Below the pieces are notes generated by a model that did no database searches, was not told the DNA's origin, and saw nothing but the letters and a program-made list of their open reading frames with translations. A DNA stretch of 64,000 nt from Sedimentitalea sp039941015 (GTDB taxonomy: Bacteria > Pseudomonadota > Alphaproteobacteria > Rhodobacterales > Rhodobacteraceae): NCBI RefSeq assembly GCF_039941015.1, contig NZ_JBDVFI010000020.1. The stretch is one strand, 5' to 3'. The translations under genes were made by a program, and so were the position numbers. Positions within the stretch are counted from its first letter, which is position 1. Each line of letters opens with the position of its first letter. This document shows, piece by piece, positions 53,815 to 61,814 of this stretch.

Positions 53815-55191
53815 TCAGAAAAAGTCGATCGAGACCTGCATCAGCCGCTCGACCTCGGGCACATCATCAGCCATTGCAAACAGGGCGATCACGTCTTTTT
53901 CCTCGATCCGCAGGCCTCCGGTCGGGCGCATGACCTCGCCTTCGCGCATGATCGCGCCCACAAGGACGCCCTCCGGAAAGTCGATATCGCGGATCCGCTG
54001 GCCAGCCAGTGGTGAGGTCGACATCACTTCCGCTTCAATCACTTCGGCTTCGGCATCACCGATAGAATAGACTGCACGGACGCGCCCGTGCCGGATATGG
54101 CGCAGGATCGAGCTGACGGTGGTGGCGCGCGGGTTGATGTAGGCGTCAATCCCCAGCGGGGCCATCATTGGCACCAGTGTCGGGTCGTTGATCAAGGCAA
54201 TGGCATAGGGGCAGCCTTCGGACTTGGCGCGCACCGCCGCCAGCATGTTGGTCTTGTCGTCATCGGTCACCGCCAGCATCGCATCGGCCCGGTCAATCCC
54301 AGCCTCGCGCAACAAGGTCGCATCCAACCCGTCACCATGCAGAACGATGGTCCGCTCAAGCGCATCGGCGGCCAGCTCCGCACATTTCCGGCTTTTTTCA
54401 ATCACCTTGGCACGCGTGCGTTTCTGGCGTGTTTCCAGGGTCTTGGCGACCGTCAGTCCAACGTTTCCGCCGCCGACGATGACCAGTCGCTCTTGCTTGT
54501 ACTGTTCTTTGCCGAAAATTTCCATCGTGCGTCCGACATCATCGACATGGGCAAAGACGTAACATTCATCACCGACAAACAGCTGATCGTTCGGCTCTGG
54601 CGCGAACAACGTGCCCTCCCGGCGCACGCCCACCACGATTGAACGCAGTGTCGAAAACAGATCGGTCAACTGCCGTAGAGGAGTGTTGATCACCGGGCAT
54701 TCGTCATCAATGGCAATGCCCAGCAACTGCGCCTTGCCGTCCATGAAGGTTTCGGTGTCAAACGCTGCGGGTGCCGCCAACCGCTGCATCGCGGCAGCGG
54801 CAACTTCGCGCTCGGGGCTGATAACAACGTCAATTGGCAGATGATCGCGACGATAGAGATCGGAATAGATTGCCGTCAGATAGGACTGCGAGCGCAACCG
54901 GGCAATTTTGCGCTGGATCGCAAACACCGAATGCGCCACCTGACACGTCACCATATTCACTTCGTCTGAATAGGTGGCGGCGATGATCATGTCCGCGTCT
55001 CGCGCCCCTGCCCGGTCGAGCACGTCCGGATAGCTGGCAAAACCGGCAATCCCCTGAACATCAAGTGAATCTGTCGCGCGACGTACCAGATCAGGGTTAC
55101 TGTCCACAACGGTGACATCGTTGGATTCGCCTGACAGGTGACGCGCAATCTGCCAGCCAACCTGACCGGCACCGCAAATGATGACCTTCAT
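53815..55191 (-). CDS. trkA: Trk potassium uptake regulatory protein TrkA
   Basis: A 458-residue cytosolic NAD-binding regulator of TrkH with two RCK (TrkA-N plus TrkA-C) repeats. The first Rossmann motif is KVIICGAGQVGWQIARHL at residue 1; the second is LVIVGGGNVGLTVAKTL near 232. Second-half features are HGDGLDATLLREAGIDRADAMLAVTDDD and NPRATTVSSILRHIRHGRV. Divergent from the plus-strand lipoprotein gene. In related genomes trkA normally follows ntrX directly; here a 2.7-kb plus-strand module is between them. Confidence 0.95.
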   Translation of the reverse strand: MKVIICGAGQVGWQIARHLSGESNDVTVVDSNPDLVRRATDSLDVQGIAGFASYPDVLDRAGARDADMIIAATYSDEVNMVTCQVAHSVFAIQRKIARLRSQSYLTAIYSDLYRRDHLPIDVVISPEREVAAAAMQRLAAPAAFDTETFMDGKAQLLGIAIDDECPVINTPLRQLTDLFSTLRSIVVGVRREGTLFAPEPNDQLFVGDECYVFAHVDDVGRTMEIFGKEQYKQERLVIVGGGNVGLTVAKTLETRQKRTRAKVIEKSRKCAELAADALERTIVLHGDGLDATLLREAGIDRADAMLAVTDDDKTNMLAAVRAKSEGCPYAIALINDPTLVPMMAPLGIDAYINPRATTVSSILRHIRHGRVRAVYSIGDAEAEVIEAEVMSTSPLAGQRIRDIDFPEGVLVGAIMREGEVMRPTGGLRIEEKDVIALFAMADDVPEVERLMQVSIDFF

Positions 55192-55296
55192 GCGCTTTGA
55201 CCCTCGGTCCGGTGTTCTGCGTTCATTGGCATGACAGAAGCCCCCTGTAGGGTCAATTCAATTGTCACCCGCCTTCGGTTGATGCAGACTGAAACC

Positions 55297-55782
55297 ATGA
55301 AGACACTGATGCGGATCATCGTGGCGGGACTTGTGGTTGGCGCATGCGGACCGCTGTCGCTCTACTATAAACCCGGCATACAGGTCACCCGGATGCAGTC
55401 TGATGCGACTCGCTGCGAGGTCGAGGCGCTCAGGGACGCGCCGGTGGCCAACCAGATCCGGCAGCGCCCCCCCATCTACTTTCCCGGCAACCGCTATTGC
55501 ACCGGAAACGGCTGTTACTACAATCCCGGCTACTGGGCGGATGGAGGTCTCTATTCGGTTGATGTGAATCAGGACCTGCGGCGGCGCGTGCTGGACATGT
55601 GCATGGCGGAAAAGGGCTATCGCCCGATCAGCATCCCGCGCTGTTCCGCAAATGTCGCCTCTGTGGCGCCGCGTGCCGCCACCTCTACCTTGCCCGCCCT
55701 GTCGCAAACCTCCTGCGCGATACGATATGACGACGGCAGTTGGCAAATCGTAACACCGCAGGCGCCGACAGCGTCGGAGTAA
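55297..55782 (+). CDS. Small lipoprotein of unknown function
   Basis: A 161-residue protein with a lipoprotein signal (TLMRIIVAGLVVGAC, lipobox Cys17) and a Cys/Tyr-rich mature part (RYCTGNGCYYNPGYW). I recognise no domain. A further ATG five codons upstream (55282) is an alternative; ribosome sites are weak for both. It lies 138 bp before mtoX on the same strand, divergent from trkA. Whether it is part of the methanethiol module or just a neighbour is unclear. Confidence 0.65.
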   Translation: MKTLMRIIVAGLVVGACGPLSLYYKPGIQVTRMQSDATRCEVEALRDAPVANQIRQRPPIYFPGNRYCTGNGCYYNPGYWADGGLYSVDVNQDLRRRVLDMCMAEKGYRPISIPRCSANVASVAPRAATSTLPALSQTSCAIRYDDGSWQIVTPQAPTASE

Positions 55783-55811
55783 CGCGCCTCTACGCTCCAC
55801 CTCTGTTTCTA

Positions 55812-55845
55812 TTGACGGAGCGTCAAGAAAGATTGTTACTTGACG
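55812..55845 (+). promoter_or_regulatory. Cluster of TTGACG half-sites upstream of mtoX
   Basis: TTGACG at 55812-55817, its inverse CGTCAA at 55821-55826 (a 15-bp palindrome TTGACG-GAG-CGTCAA) and a third TTGACG at 55840-55845, the last two in a 7-bp inverted repeat CGTCAAG/CTTGACG. Centred about 90 bp before the mtoX ATG. It looks like an operator for an unidentified regulator, and the TTGACG copies could also serve as -35 elements. No match to a known box by eye. Confidence 0.45.
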
Positions 55846-55919
55846 ATAACAGCGTTCCAAAAGGCAGCATCATTACAGAACCATTTCAACGAACATCACT
55901 TTCTGGGAGGAAAAGCGTT

Positions 55920-57320
55920 ATGAACTTGAGACCTGATCCAACGTTTCACGCCACGCCAAGACTGGCCATGGCCGCACCTGTTGAAAAGCTCGCCTTTACG
56001 CTCATGCTCAGTCCGGATGGATCGCAACCTGATGGTCTCGCCGTGGTTGATGTGGATCCGACGTCCAAAACCTACGGCAACGTCGTGCATTCGGTCATCA
56101 TGCCCAACACCGGTGATGAGTTTCATCATTTCGGCTGGAACGCCTGTTCTTCCTCGCTTAGCCCGCTGACCGGACACGCGTTTCTTGAGCGCCGCTATCT
56201 GATCATCCCCGGCATCCGGTCAAGCCGTATTTACATCATTGACGTCAAAGAACCGTTGAAGGCCAAGATCCACAAAATCATCGAACCCGAAGAACTGTTT
56301 GAGAAAACAGGATATTCCCGCCCTCACACCATCCATTGCGGCCCCGAGGGCATTTATGTGTCCACCCTGGGCGGCGGAGGCAAAGATGGCACCGACGGTC
56401 CTCCGGGCATCTTCATCATGGATTGCGAAACCTTTGAAATTCTAGGTCGCTATGAAATGGACCGCGGTGTTCAGGACAAGCACTACGATTTCTGGTGGAA
56501 CCTGCCTCGCGATTATATGGTCAGTTCCGAATGGGGCCTGCCGCCGCAGTTCGAAAACGGCATCGTCGCTGAGGATCTTCTCAGCAACAAATACGGTCAC
56601 AGCATACATTTCTGGGACTTGCGCGGTCGTCGCAACATCCAGACCATAGACCTTGGCGAGAACCACCAGATGGCGCTCGAAATTCGCCCTGCACATGATC
56701 CTGCCAAGCAATACGGGTTCTGCGGTGTCGTGGTGGACACCACCAATTTGCAGGGAGCGATCTTTACATGGTGGCGCAATGATGATGGCACATTCGAGGC
56801 CAAGAAAACCGTCACTATCGACCCACAGCCCGCCGATGCCGAAGACTTGCCCGATCTGCTAAAGGGATTTGGCGCGGTTCCGCCCTTGGTGACGGATATC
56901 GACCTCAGCCTAGATGACAAATTTCTCTACGTTGCCTGTTGGGGCACGGGCGAGATGCATCAATACGATGTCTCTGACCCGATGAACCCTGTTCTCGCCG
57001 GTAAGGTCGAGATTGGCGGCATCGTCAAGAAGGCCCCGCATCCCAATGGCAAGGCGTTCGGCTATGGCCCGCAGATGGTCGAGATCAGCCGCGATGGTAA
57101 ACGGATCTATTGGACCAATTCGCTGTATTCAACTTGGGACGACCAGTTCTATCCGGGCGAGCGCGGCGCGGCCATGGTGATGGCAAATGCCTCCGAGACT
57201 GGTGGCCTCACGCTGGACGAGGCGTTTTGGGTGGAGTTCCCCGATGGATATCGGAGTCACCAAATTCGCCTTGAGGGCGGCGACTGTTCGACCGACAGTT
57301 TCTGCTATCCCAACAGCTAG
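55920..57320 (+). CDS. mtoX: Methanethiol oxidase (SBP56/selenium-binding protein family)
   Basis: A 466-residue SBP56-family protein. The family oxidises methanethiol to formaldehyde, hydrogen sulfide and peroxide, and includes MtoX of methylotrophs and roseobacters. It has GDEFHHFGWNACSSS (the family's CSSC-like site, here CSSS), PGIRSSRIYIIDV, RPHTIHCGPEGIYVS, DKHYDFWWNLPRDYMVSSEWG, and a C-terminal GYRSHQIRLEGGDCSTDSF. GGGAGGAAA precedes ATG 55920. No signal peptide is visible, unlike periplasmic MtoX described in other bacteria. It is followed by a membrane-protein gene 2 bp later. Confidence 0.9.
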   Translation: MNLRPDPTFHATPRLAMAAPVEKLAFTLMLSPDGSQPDGLAVVDVDPTSKTYGNVVHSVIMPNTGDEFHHFGWNACSSSLSPLTGHAFLERRYLIIPGIRSSRIYIIDVKEPLKAKIHKIIEPEELFEKTGYSRPHTIHCGPEGIYVSTLGGGGKDGTDGPPGIFIMDCETFEILGRYEMDRGVQDKHYDFWWNLPRDYMVSSEWGLPPQFENGIVAEDLLSNKYGHSIHFWDLRGRRNIQTIDLGENHQMALEIRPAHDPAKQYGFCGVVVDTTNLQGAIFTWWRNDDGTFEAKKTVTIDPQPADAEDLPDLLKGFGAVPPLVTDIDLSLDDKFLYVACWGTGEMHQYDVSDPMNPVLAGKVEIGGIVKKAPHPNGKAFGYGPQMVEISRDGKRIYWTNSLYSTWDDQFYPGERGAAMVMANASETGGLTLDEAFWVEFPDGYRSHQIRLEGGDCSTDSFCYPNS

Positions 57321-57322
57321 GC

Positions 57323-57982
57323 GTGGATGAACCATCTGTGGCAGCCCTGTGGTGGGCCGTCATCACGTCTGGTGTTTATCACGGCATAAATCCGGGAATG
57401 GGCTGGCCTTTGTCGGTCTCTGCGGCGCTCATGGAAGGGCGTCGCGCAGCGCTCGGCAAGGCGCTGCTGCTGCTTGCGCTTGGCCACTTTCTGGCGATGT
57501 CGGCGATTTTGCTGCCATTCACGATGATTTTTGCGCTGGTCGACTGGCAACGTGAAATCCGTATCGGAGCCGGCGTTCTGGTGATCGCCGCCAGCCTATA
57601 CCTCTTTATCAATCGACGTCATCCGAGGGCATTGGCGCGGATCAAGCCGACCCGTCTTGCGCTGTGGTCATTTCTCGCGGCGATGGCGCATGGTGCGGGG
57701 CTGATGCTGTTGCCGATCTATCTGGGTCTGTGTGGCATCGACGAAGCAGAAGCGGGTGGGCATCGGGCAGCGGCAGACCTGATGCTGAGCAATCTGGACA
57801 TCTCGTTGACCGTTGCATTGGTGCACACTGCGGCCATGACCTTATCCGGCGGGGCCATCGCCTTTGGTGTTTATACTTGGCTTGGCCTGAAGTTTCTGTC
57901 CAAGGCTTGGTTCAATATGGATGTGCTTTGGTCGCTGAGCCTTGTTACTGTCGGCACGCTGGCGATTTGGATGGCGTATTGA
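57323..57982 (+). CDS. Small polytopic membrane protein linked to mtoX
   Basis: A 219-residue protein with about six hydrophobic segments. The first carries a distinctive GVYHGINPGMGWPL, a motif I associate with small proteins often mislabelled as ArcD or as nickel/cobalt-efflux-like. An MAHGAGLMLLPIYLG segment and an ALVHTAAMTLSGG segment place further histidines in the membrane. The GTG start at 57323 is 2 bp after the mtoX stop, so expression is probably coupled. Possible roles are metal (copper) delivery or transport of sulfur products for MtoX; neither is shown by sequence. Confidence 0.8.
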   Translation: MDEPSVAALWWAVITSGVYHGINPGMGWPLSVSAALMEGRRAALGKALLLLALGHFLAMSAILLPFTMIFALVDWQREIRIGAGVLVIAASLYLFINRRHPRALARIKPTRLALWSFLAAMAHGAGLMLLPIYLGLCGIDEAEAGGHRAAADLMLSNLDISLTVALVHTAAMTLSGGAIAFGVYTWLGLKFLSKAWFNMDVLWSLSLVTVGTLAIWMAY

Positions 57983-58012
57983 AGGGCGGCGATGCCGCCG
58001 CCCGATCTTCGC

Positions 58013-59428
58013 CTACTCTGCGGCTTCAGCGGTTTCCTGTTCCACATGCGCAACCCGCGCTCCCGATTTGCTGGATGTGACAACCCCCAGAGATTTCAGC
58101 TTGCGGTGAAGCGCGCTGCGCTCCATCCCGACGAATGACGCGGTGCGGCTGATATTGCCTCCGAACCGGTTGATTTGGGTCAGCAGGTACTCCCGCTCAA
58201 ACGCCTCGCGCGCTTCGCGCAGCGGCAAGGTCGCCAAGGCCCCAGACAGAACCACGCGGCCTTCATCGGCTGGCTGCACTTCATCACCGGGCAATTCACG
58301 TGCCTCGATCGGCCCATTGCCCTCGCCCAAAATCAATACCCGCTCGATCAGGTTTTTCAGCTGACGCACGTTCCCGGGCCAGACCATTGTTTGCATGAGC
58401 GCAATCGCCTCATCCGAAATCGTCCGTTGAGGCAGCCCCTGACTCTTGTGGCAAGCCTCGATGAAATACTCTGCCAGTACAGGCACGTCCTCGCGCCGTT
58501 CTTCGAGCGACGGTACGGCGATTGGCACGACGTTCAAGCGATGAAACAGTTCTTGCCGGAAGCGTTCTGCTTGGATTTCCTCTTCCAGATTCCTGTTCGT
58601 GCTGGAGATAACCCGCAGATCGACACGGACCTTGTCATTGCCACCAACGCGATGAAACTGCTGATCAACCAATACCCGCAAAATCTTGGACTGCGTCCCG
58701 ATCGGCATATCGGCAACTTCGTCAAAATAGACCACGCCGCCGTGGGCCTGCTCTAGCAGGCCGGGTTCAACGCCACGTTCGGCATTCTCGCGGCCAAACA
58801 GAACCTCTTCCATCCGCTCCGGTTCGATGCTGGCGCAATTGACGGTCACAAACGGAGCGCTGGCCCGGTTGGAATGCGAGTGGATGTAACGCGCCGCGAT
58901 TTCCTTGCCTGATCCGGCCGGTCCGGTCAGCATCACGCGGCCGTTGGACTTGGTGACTTTGTCAAGGTTGCTGACCAATGTACGAAAAGCGGAACTGATG
59001 CCGATCATTTCGGCCACCGCACCATCGCGGTGCTTGAGCGCACTGTTTTCCCGGCGAAGTCGCGACGCTTCCATCGCGCGACGGATCACGACCAGAAGCT
59101 GATCGATGTTGAACGGCTTTTCAATGAAATCATAGGCGCCCTGCTTGATCGCGGCGACGGCAATTTCGATGTTGCCATGCCCTGAAATGATCACCACCGG
59201 CACATCCGGGTTGTCACGTTTGACGGCCTTCAAGATGTCGATGCCGTCCATCCTGCTATCTTTCAGCCAGATATCGAGGATCAACAGCGCCGGCGCCTCG
59301 GTATTGATGGCCGACATGCAGTCATCCGAGTTGCCCGCCAGCCGTGTGGCAAATCCTTCGTCTTCGAGGATATCACCAACAAGTTCCCGAATATCGCGTT
59401 CGTCATCGACGATCAGAATATCACTCAT
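58013..59428 (-). CDS. ntrX: Response regulator NtrX, AAA+ type without GAFTGA
   Basis: A 471-residue NtrC-family regulator. The receiver domain (1-120) has phospho-acceptor Asp52 in LILDIWLKD and Lys104. The AAA+ domain has Walker A GPAGSGKE near 169 and Walker B VVYFDEVAD near 232. The C-terminal Fis-like helix-turn-helix is NISRTASFVGMERSALHRKL. The GAFTGA sigma-54 contact loop is replaced by FGRENAERGVEPG (about 211-223). Pairs with NtrY (4-bp overlap) in nitrogen, redox and envelope control. Its downstream neighbour is the plus-strand mtoX module. Confidence 0.95.
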   Translation of the reverse strand: MSDILIVDDERDIRELVGDILEDEGFATRLAGNSDDCMSAINTEAPALLILDIWLKDSRMDGIDILKAVKRDNPDVPVVIISGHGNIEIAVAAIKQGAYDFIEKPFNIDQLLVVIRRAMEASRLRRENSALKHRDGAVAEMIGISSAFRTLVSNLDKVTKSNGRVMLTGPAGSGKEIAARYIHSHSNRASAPFVTVNCASIEPERMEEVLFGRENAERGVEPGLLEQAHGGVVYFDEVADMPIGTQSKILRVLVDQQFHRVGGNDKVRVDLRVISSTNRNLEEEIQAERFRQELFHRLNVVPIAVPSLEERREDVPVLAEYFIEACHKSQGLPQRTISDEAIALMQTMVWPGNVRQLKNLIERVLILGEGNGPIEARELPGDEVQPADEGRVVLSGALATLPLREAREAFEREYLLTQINRFGGNISRTASFVGMERSALHRKLKSLGVVTSSKSGARVAHVEQETAEAAE

Positions 59429-61704
59429 ATCGCTCCTGCTCTTTCTGCCTCTGCCTCGCCTGCCTTGGCGGCGTTTGGTTCAATTGATGTCATGGTCGCC
59501 AGCCGGATTACCGCCATCGCGCCAAAGTGGGATTGCCCGGCAAACACCGGCGCGTCCTCAAGGGACAGCGTTCCGCCGTGCTCTTCGATAATTTTCTTAA
59601 CGATGGGCAGACCCAGCCCTGTGCCCTCGTCCCGTGTGGTAACATAGGGTTCAAACAGCCGGGCCCGATCTTCCGGCAGACCAATCCCGTTATCGGCGAT
59701 GGTAATCTCGCATCCTCGTCCAGATGTGGTGAGCGACACTTGTATCTCGGGAACAAGCCCCTCCGGAGCGCCGCTTTTCTGCAGCGTTTCAATCGCTTCC
59801 CCGGCGTTCTTGATCAGGTTTGTCAACGCTTGGGACATCATCGTTGCGTCCAGTTCTGCCGAAATCGGCTCCTCTGGCAATGTTGCGCTGACCTTTACAT
59901 CCGGCTGGCCTGTCTGTTGCAGTAGGACCGCATCACGGACCAGTGCCACCAAATCCTCTTTCCGTCGATCAGGCTCGGGCATTCGGGCGAATTTGCTGAA
60001 TTCGTCCACAATGCGGCGCAGGTCGTTGGTCTGACGGACGATCACATCGGTCATCGCCTCAAGCTTCTCGCGCTCTTCGCCCGCGACAGGGCCGAACTTG
60101 CGCTTGATGCGCTCGGCGCTTAGCTGGATCGGCGTTAGCGGGTTCTTGATCTCATGCGCAATCCGACGGGCCACGTCGCCCCAAGCCGCCATTCTCTGGG
60201 CACTGACAAGATCTGTGACATCGTCAAAGGCAACCACATACCCTTCAAGGCTACCATCTGTCTCGCGCCGGGTCGACATCCGCACAAGCAGATTTTCCAT
60301 CCGGCCTTGTCGCGACACCTTGATTTCGCTTTGCGCAACCTCGCCGGTTCCGGTTCTCAGGGTTTCAAACAATGCTCCGAATTCCGGGACGGCAACGGTC
60401 AAGGCAACTTCCTGTTCGTTTCCTGCCCAATCCAGAAGGCGTTCTGCAGACCGGTTCACGAATGTCACCTTGCCATCAGGATCAAGGCCGACAACCCCCG
60501 AGGTTACCGAAGTCAGAACGGAATCAAACAACCGGCGGCGGCGTTCGATCTGGCGGGTATTGTCCAGCAAACGCTCTCGTTGGCCTTTGAGCTGATAGGT
60601 CATCTGGTTGAAATACCGGCCAAGCAGAGCGATTTCATCATCACCGGCCTCTTCGTGCACCTGAACATCCAGATCACCTGCACCGACCTTTTGCGCAGCA
60701 GTCGTCAGCCGTCCGACAGGTCGGCTGAGCCGTTCAGCGAACCACAGACCAGACCAGATTGCCGCCAACACGAGGATCAACGCAAAGCCGAGATACAGCA
60801 GCCCGAATTCAAACAGCACGCGGCCGCGTTCATTTTCCAATTGCTGATAGAGCACCACGGTTTCCTTGGTCTCGTCCAGCAGACTCAGTATATCGCCATC
60901 AACTTCGCGGCTCACATAAAGGTAACGGTCTACAAATGTCTCCAGCGGCAGAAGCGCGCGAAATTCGTTGTTGTCCCAGTCCTGAATAATCAGAATGTTG
61001 TCTTCACTGGCTTCGGTCAGTTGCGCGGGTGTCGGACGTTCAAAATCAAACAGATAAGAACCTTCGCCCCGCGCCCGGATTTCGCCTGTTCCATCAATGA
61101 CATAGGCCTCACGCAACCCGCGCTGAATCTGGGCCTGTCCTTGCCCGAGAAACTGGCGCAATTCGGCATCGTTCACAAAAACATTGACCTGTCGCGTGGT
61201 CGCAAGGAACCGCGCCAACGCGAGCGCATCCTGCGCCAGGTTTTCACGATGTTCCTGCTCATAGGCCTCGGCCGCCGACAACGACGATCCAACAACCTGA
61301 CGAACGCGTTCGGAAAACCAGCCCTCAAGTCCGATATTAACGGTCAAACCGGCAAACACCGCGACGATCACGGTGGGGATCAGGGCCAGCAGCGCAAACA
61401 CCGCCGTCAGCCGCAGGTGCAACCGCGACCCCGCTGATCGCGCCCGCCGCGCCGCGATCAGACGCGCCACTTGCCCAAGCACAAGCGTCGCCACGACTAG
61501 AATATAGACCAGATCCGCCAGCAGGATGAAACGCAGCGCCGGAGAGGACGCGTGTTGATCAAACGGCCCCAAAACCATGAACGTGGCCAACGCAAGCGCA
61601 GGCCCCAACAGCACCAGCCCCAACGTGCCCGCATTCTTGGCCCGTCTGGTCTTGCGCCACCGGTTAAACGTCAGGAACGGCCTGTTCTGTGACCGGGTTG
61701 TCAC
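59425..61704 (-). CDS. ntrY: Membrane sensor kinase NtrY
   Basis: A 759-residue sensor kinase. N-terminal membrane segments (about 25-125) and one near 300 frame a periplasmic domain. A HAMP domain (FAERLSRPVGRLTTAAQKVGAGDL), a PAS domain, the H-box RRIAHEIKNPLTPIQLSAERI near 510 and HATPase boxes (ADNGIGLPEDRARLFEP, GTGLGLPIVKKI) follow. It ends in an ATGA overlap with ntrX. Separated from ntrC by 110 bp containing two hairpins, so ntrYX may be expressed partly apart from ntrBC. Confidence 0.95.
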   Translation of the reverse strand: MTTRSQNRPFLTFNRWRKTRRAKNAGTLGLVLLGPALALATFMVLGPFDQHASSPALRFILLADLVYILVVATLVLGQVARLIAARRARSAGSRLHLRLTAVFALLALIPTVIVAVFAGLTVNIGLEGWFSERVRQVVGSSLSAAEAYEQEHRENLAQDALALARFLATTRQVNVFVNDAELRQFLGQGQAQIQRGLREAYVIDGTGEIRARGEGSYLFDFERPTPAQLTEASEDNILIIQDWDNNEFRALLPLETFVDRYLYVSREVDGDILSLLDETKETVVLYQQLENERGRVLFEFGLLYLGFALILVLAAIWSGLWFAERLSRPVGRLTTAAQKVGAGDLDVQVHEEAGDDEIALLGRYFNQMTYQLKGQRERLLDNTRQIERRRRLFDSVLTSVTSGVVGLDPDGKVTFVNRSAERLLDWAGNEQEVALTVAVPEFGALFETLRTGTGEVAQSEIKVSRQGRMENLLVRMSTRRETDGSLEGYVVAFDDVTDLVSAQRMAAWGDVARRIAHEIKNPLTPIQLSAERIKRKFGPVAGEEREKLEAMTDVIVRQTNDLRRIVDEFSKFARMPEPDRRKEDLVALVRDAVLLQQTGQPDVKVSATLPEEPISAELDATMMSQALTNLIKNAGEAIETLQKSGAPEGLVPEIQVSLTTSGRGCEITIADNGIGLPEDRARLFEPYVTTRDEGTGLGLPIVKKIIEEHGGTLSLEDAPVFAGQSHFGAMAVIRLATMTSIEPNAAKAGEAEAERAGAI

Positions 61705-61765
61705 GTGTTGCCCTCATATTGATGTGCCGCTCGCGCGGCGTACCGCCATATTTCGTGGTCTTGTC

Positions 61766-61810
61766 CCGGTGTCAGCGTTGAATGACACCGGCCTGCCACG
61801 GTTATGTGGC
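61766..61810 (-). other. Tandem hairpins between ntrC and ntrY
   Basis: A perfect 9-bp inverted repeat (CCGGTGTCA with TGACACCGG, 8-base loop, 61766-61791) and a 5-bp GCCAC/GTGGC stem (61795-61810), directly after the ntrC stop in the minus-strand direction. No U-run follows, so attenuation, processing or protein binding is possible rather than simple termination. Confidence 0.55.
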
Positions 61811-61814
61811 GGTT

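Noticed and set aside
55811..55827. TTGACGGAGCGTCAA as an FNR/Dnr-type site
   Set aside because: FNR-family sites are TTGAT/C with a 4-base spacer; here the TTGAC/GTCAA arms are 5 bases apart, so the assignment does not fit.
57323..57982. Nickel/cobalt permease (NiCoT) assignment for the membrane gene
   Set aside because: The HAxDxDH signature of NiCoT permeases is absent; the motif reads HGINPGMGW.
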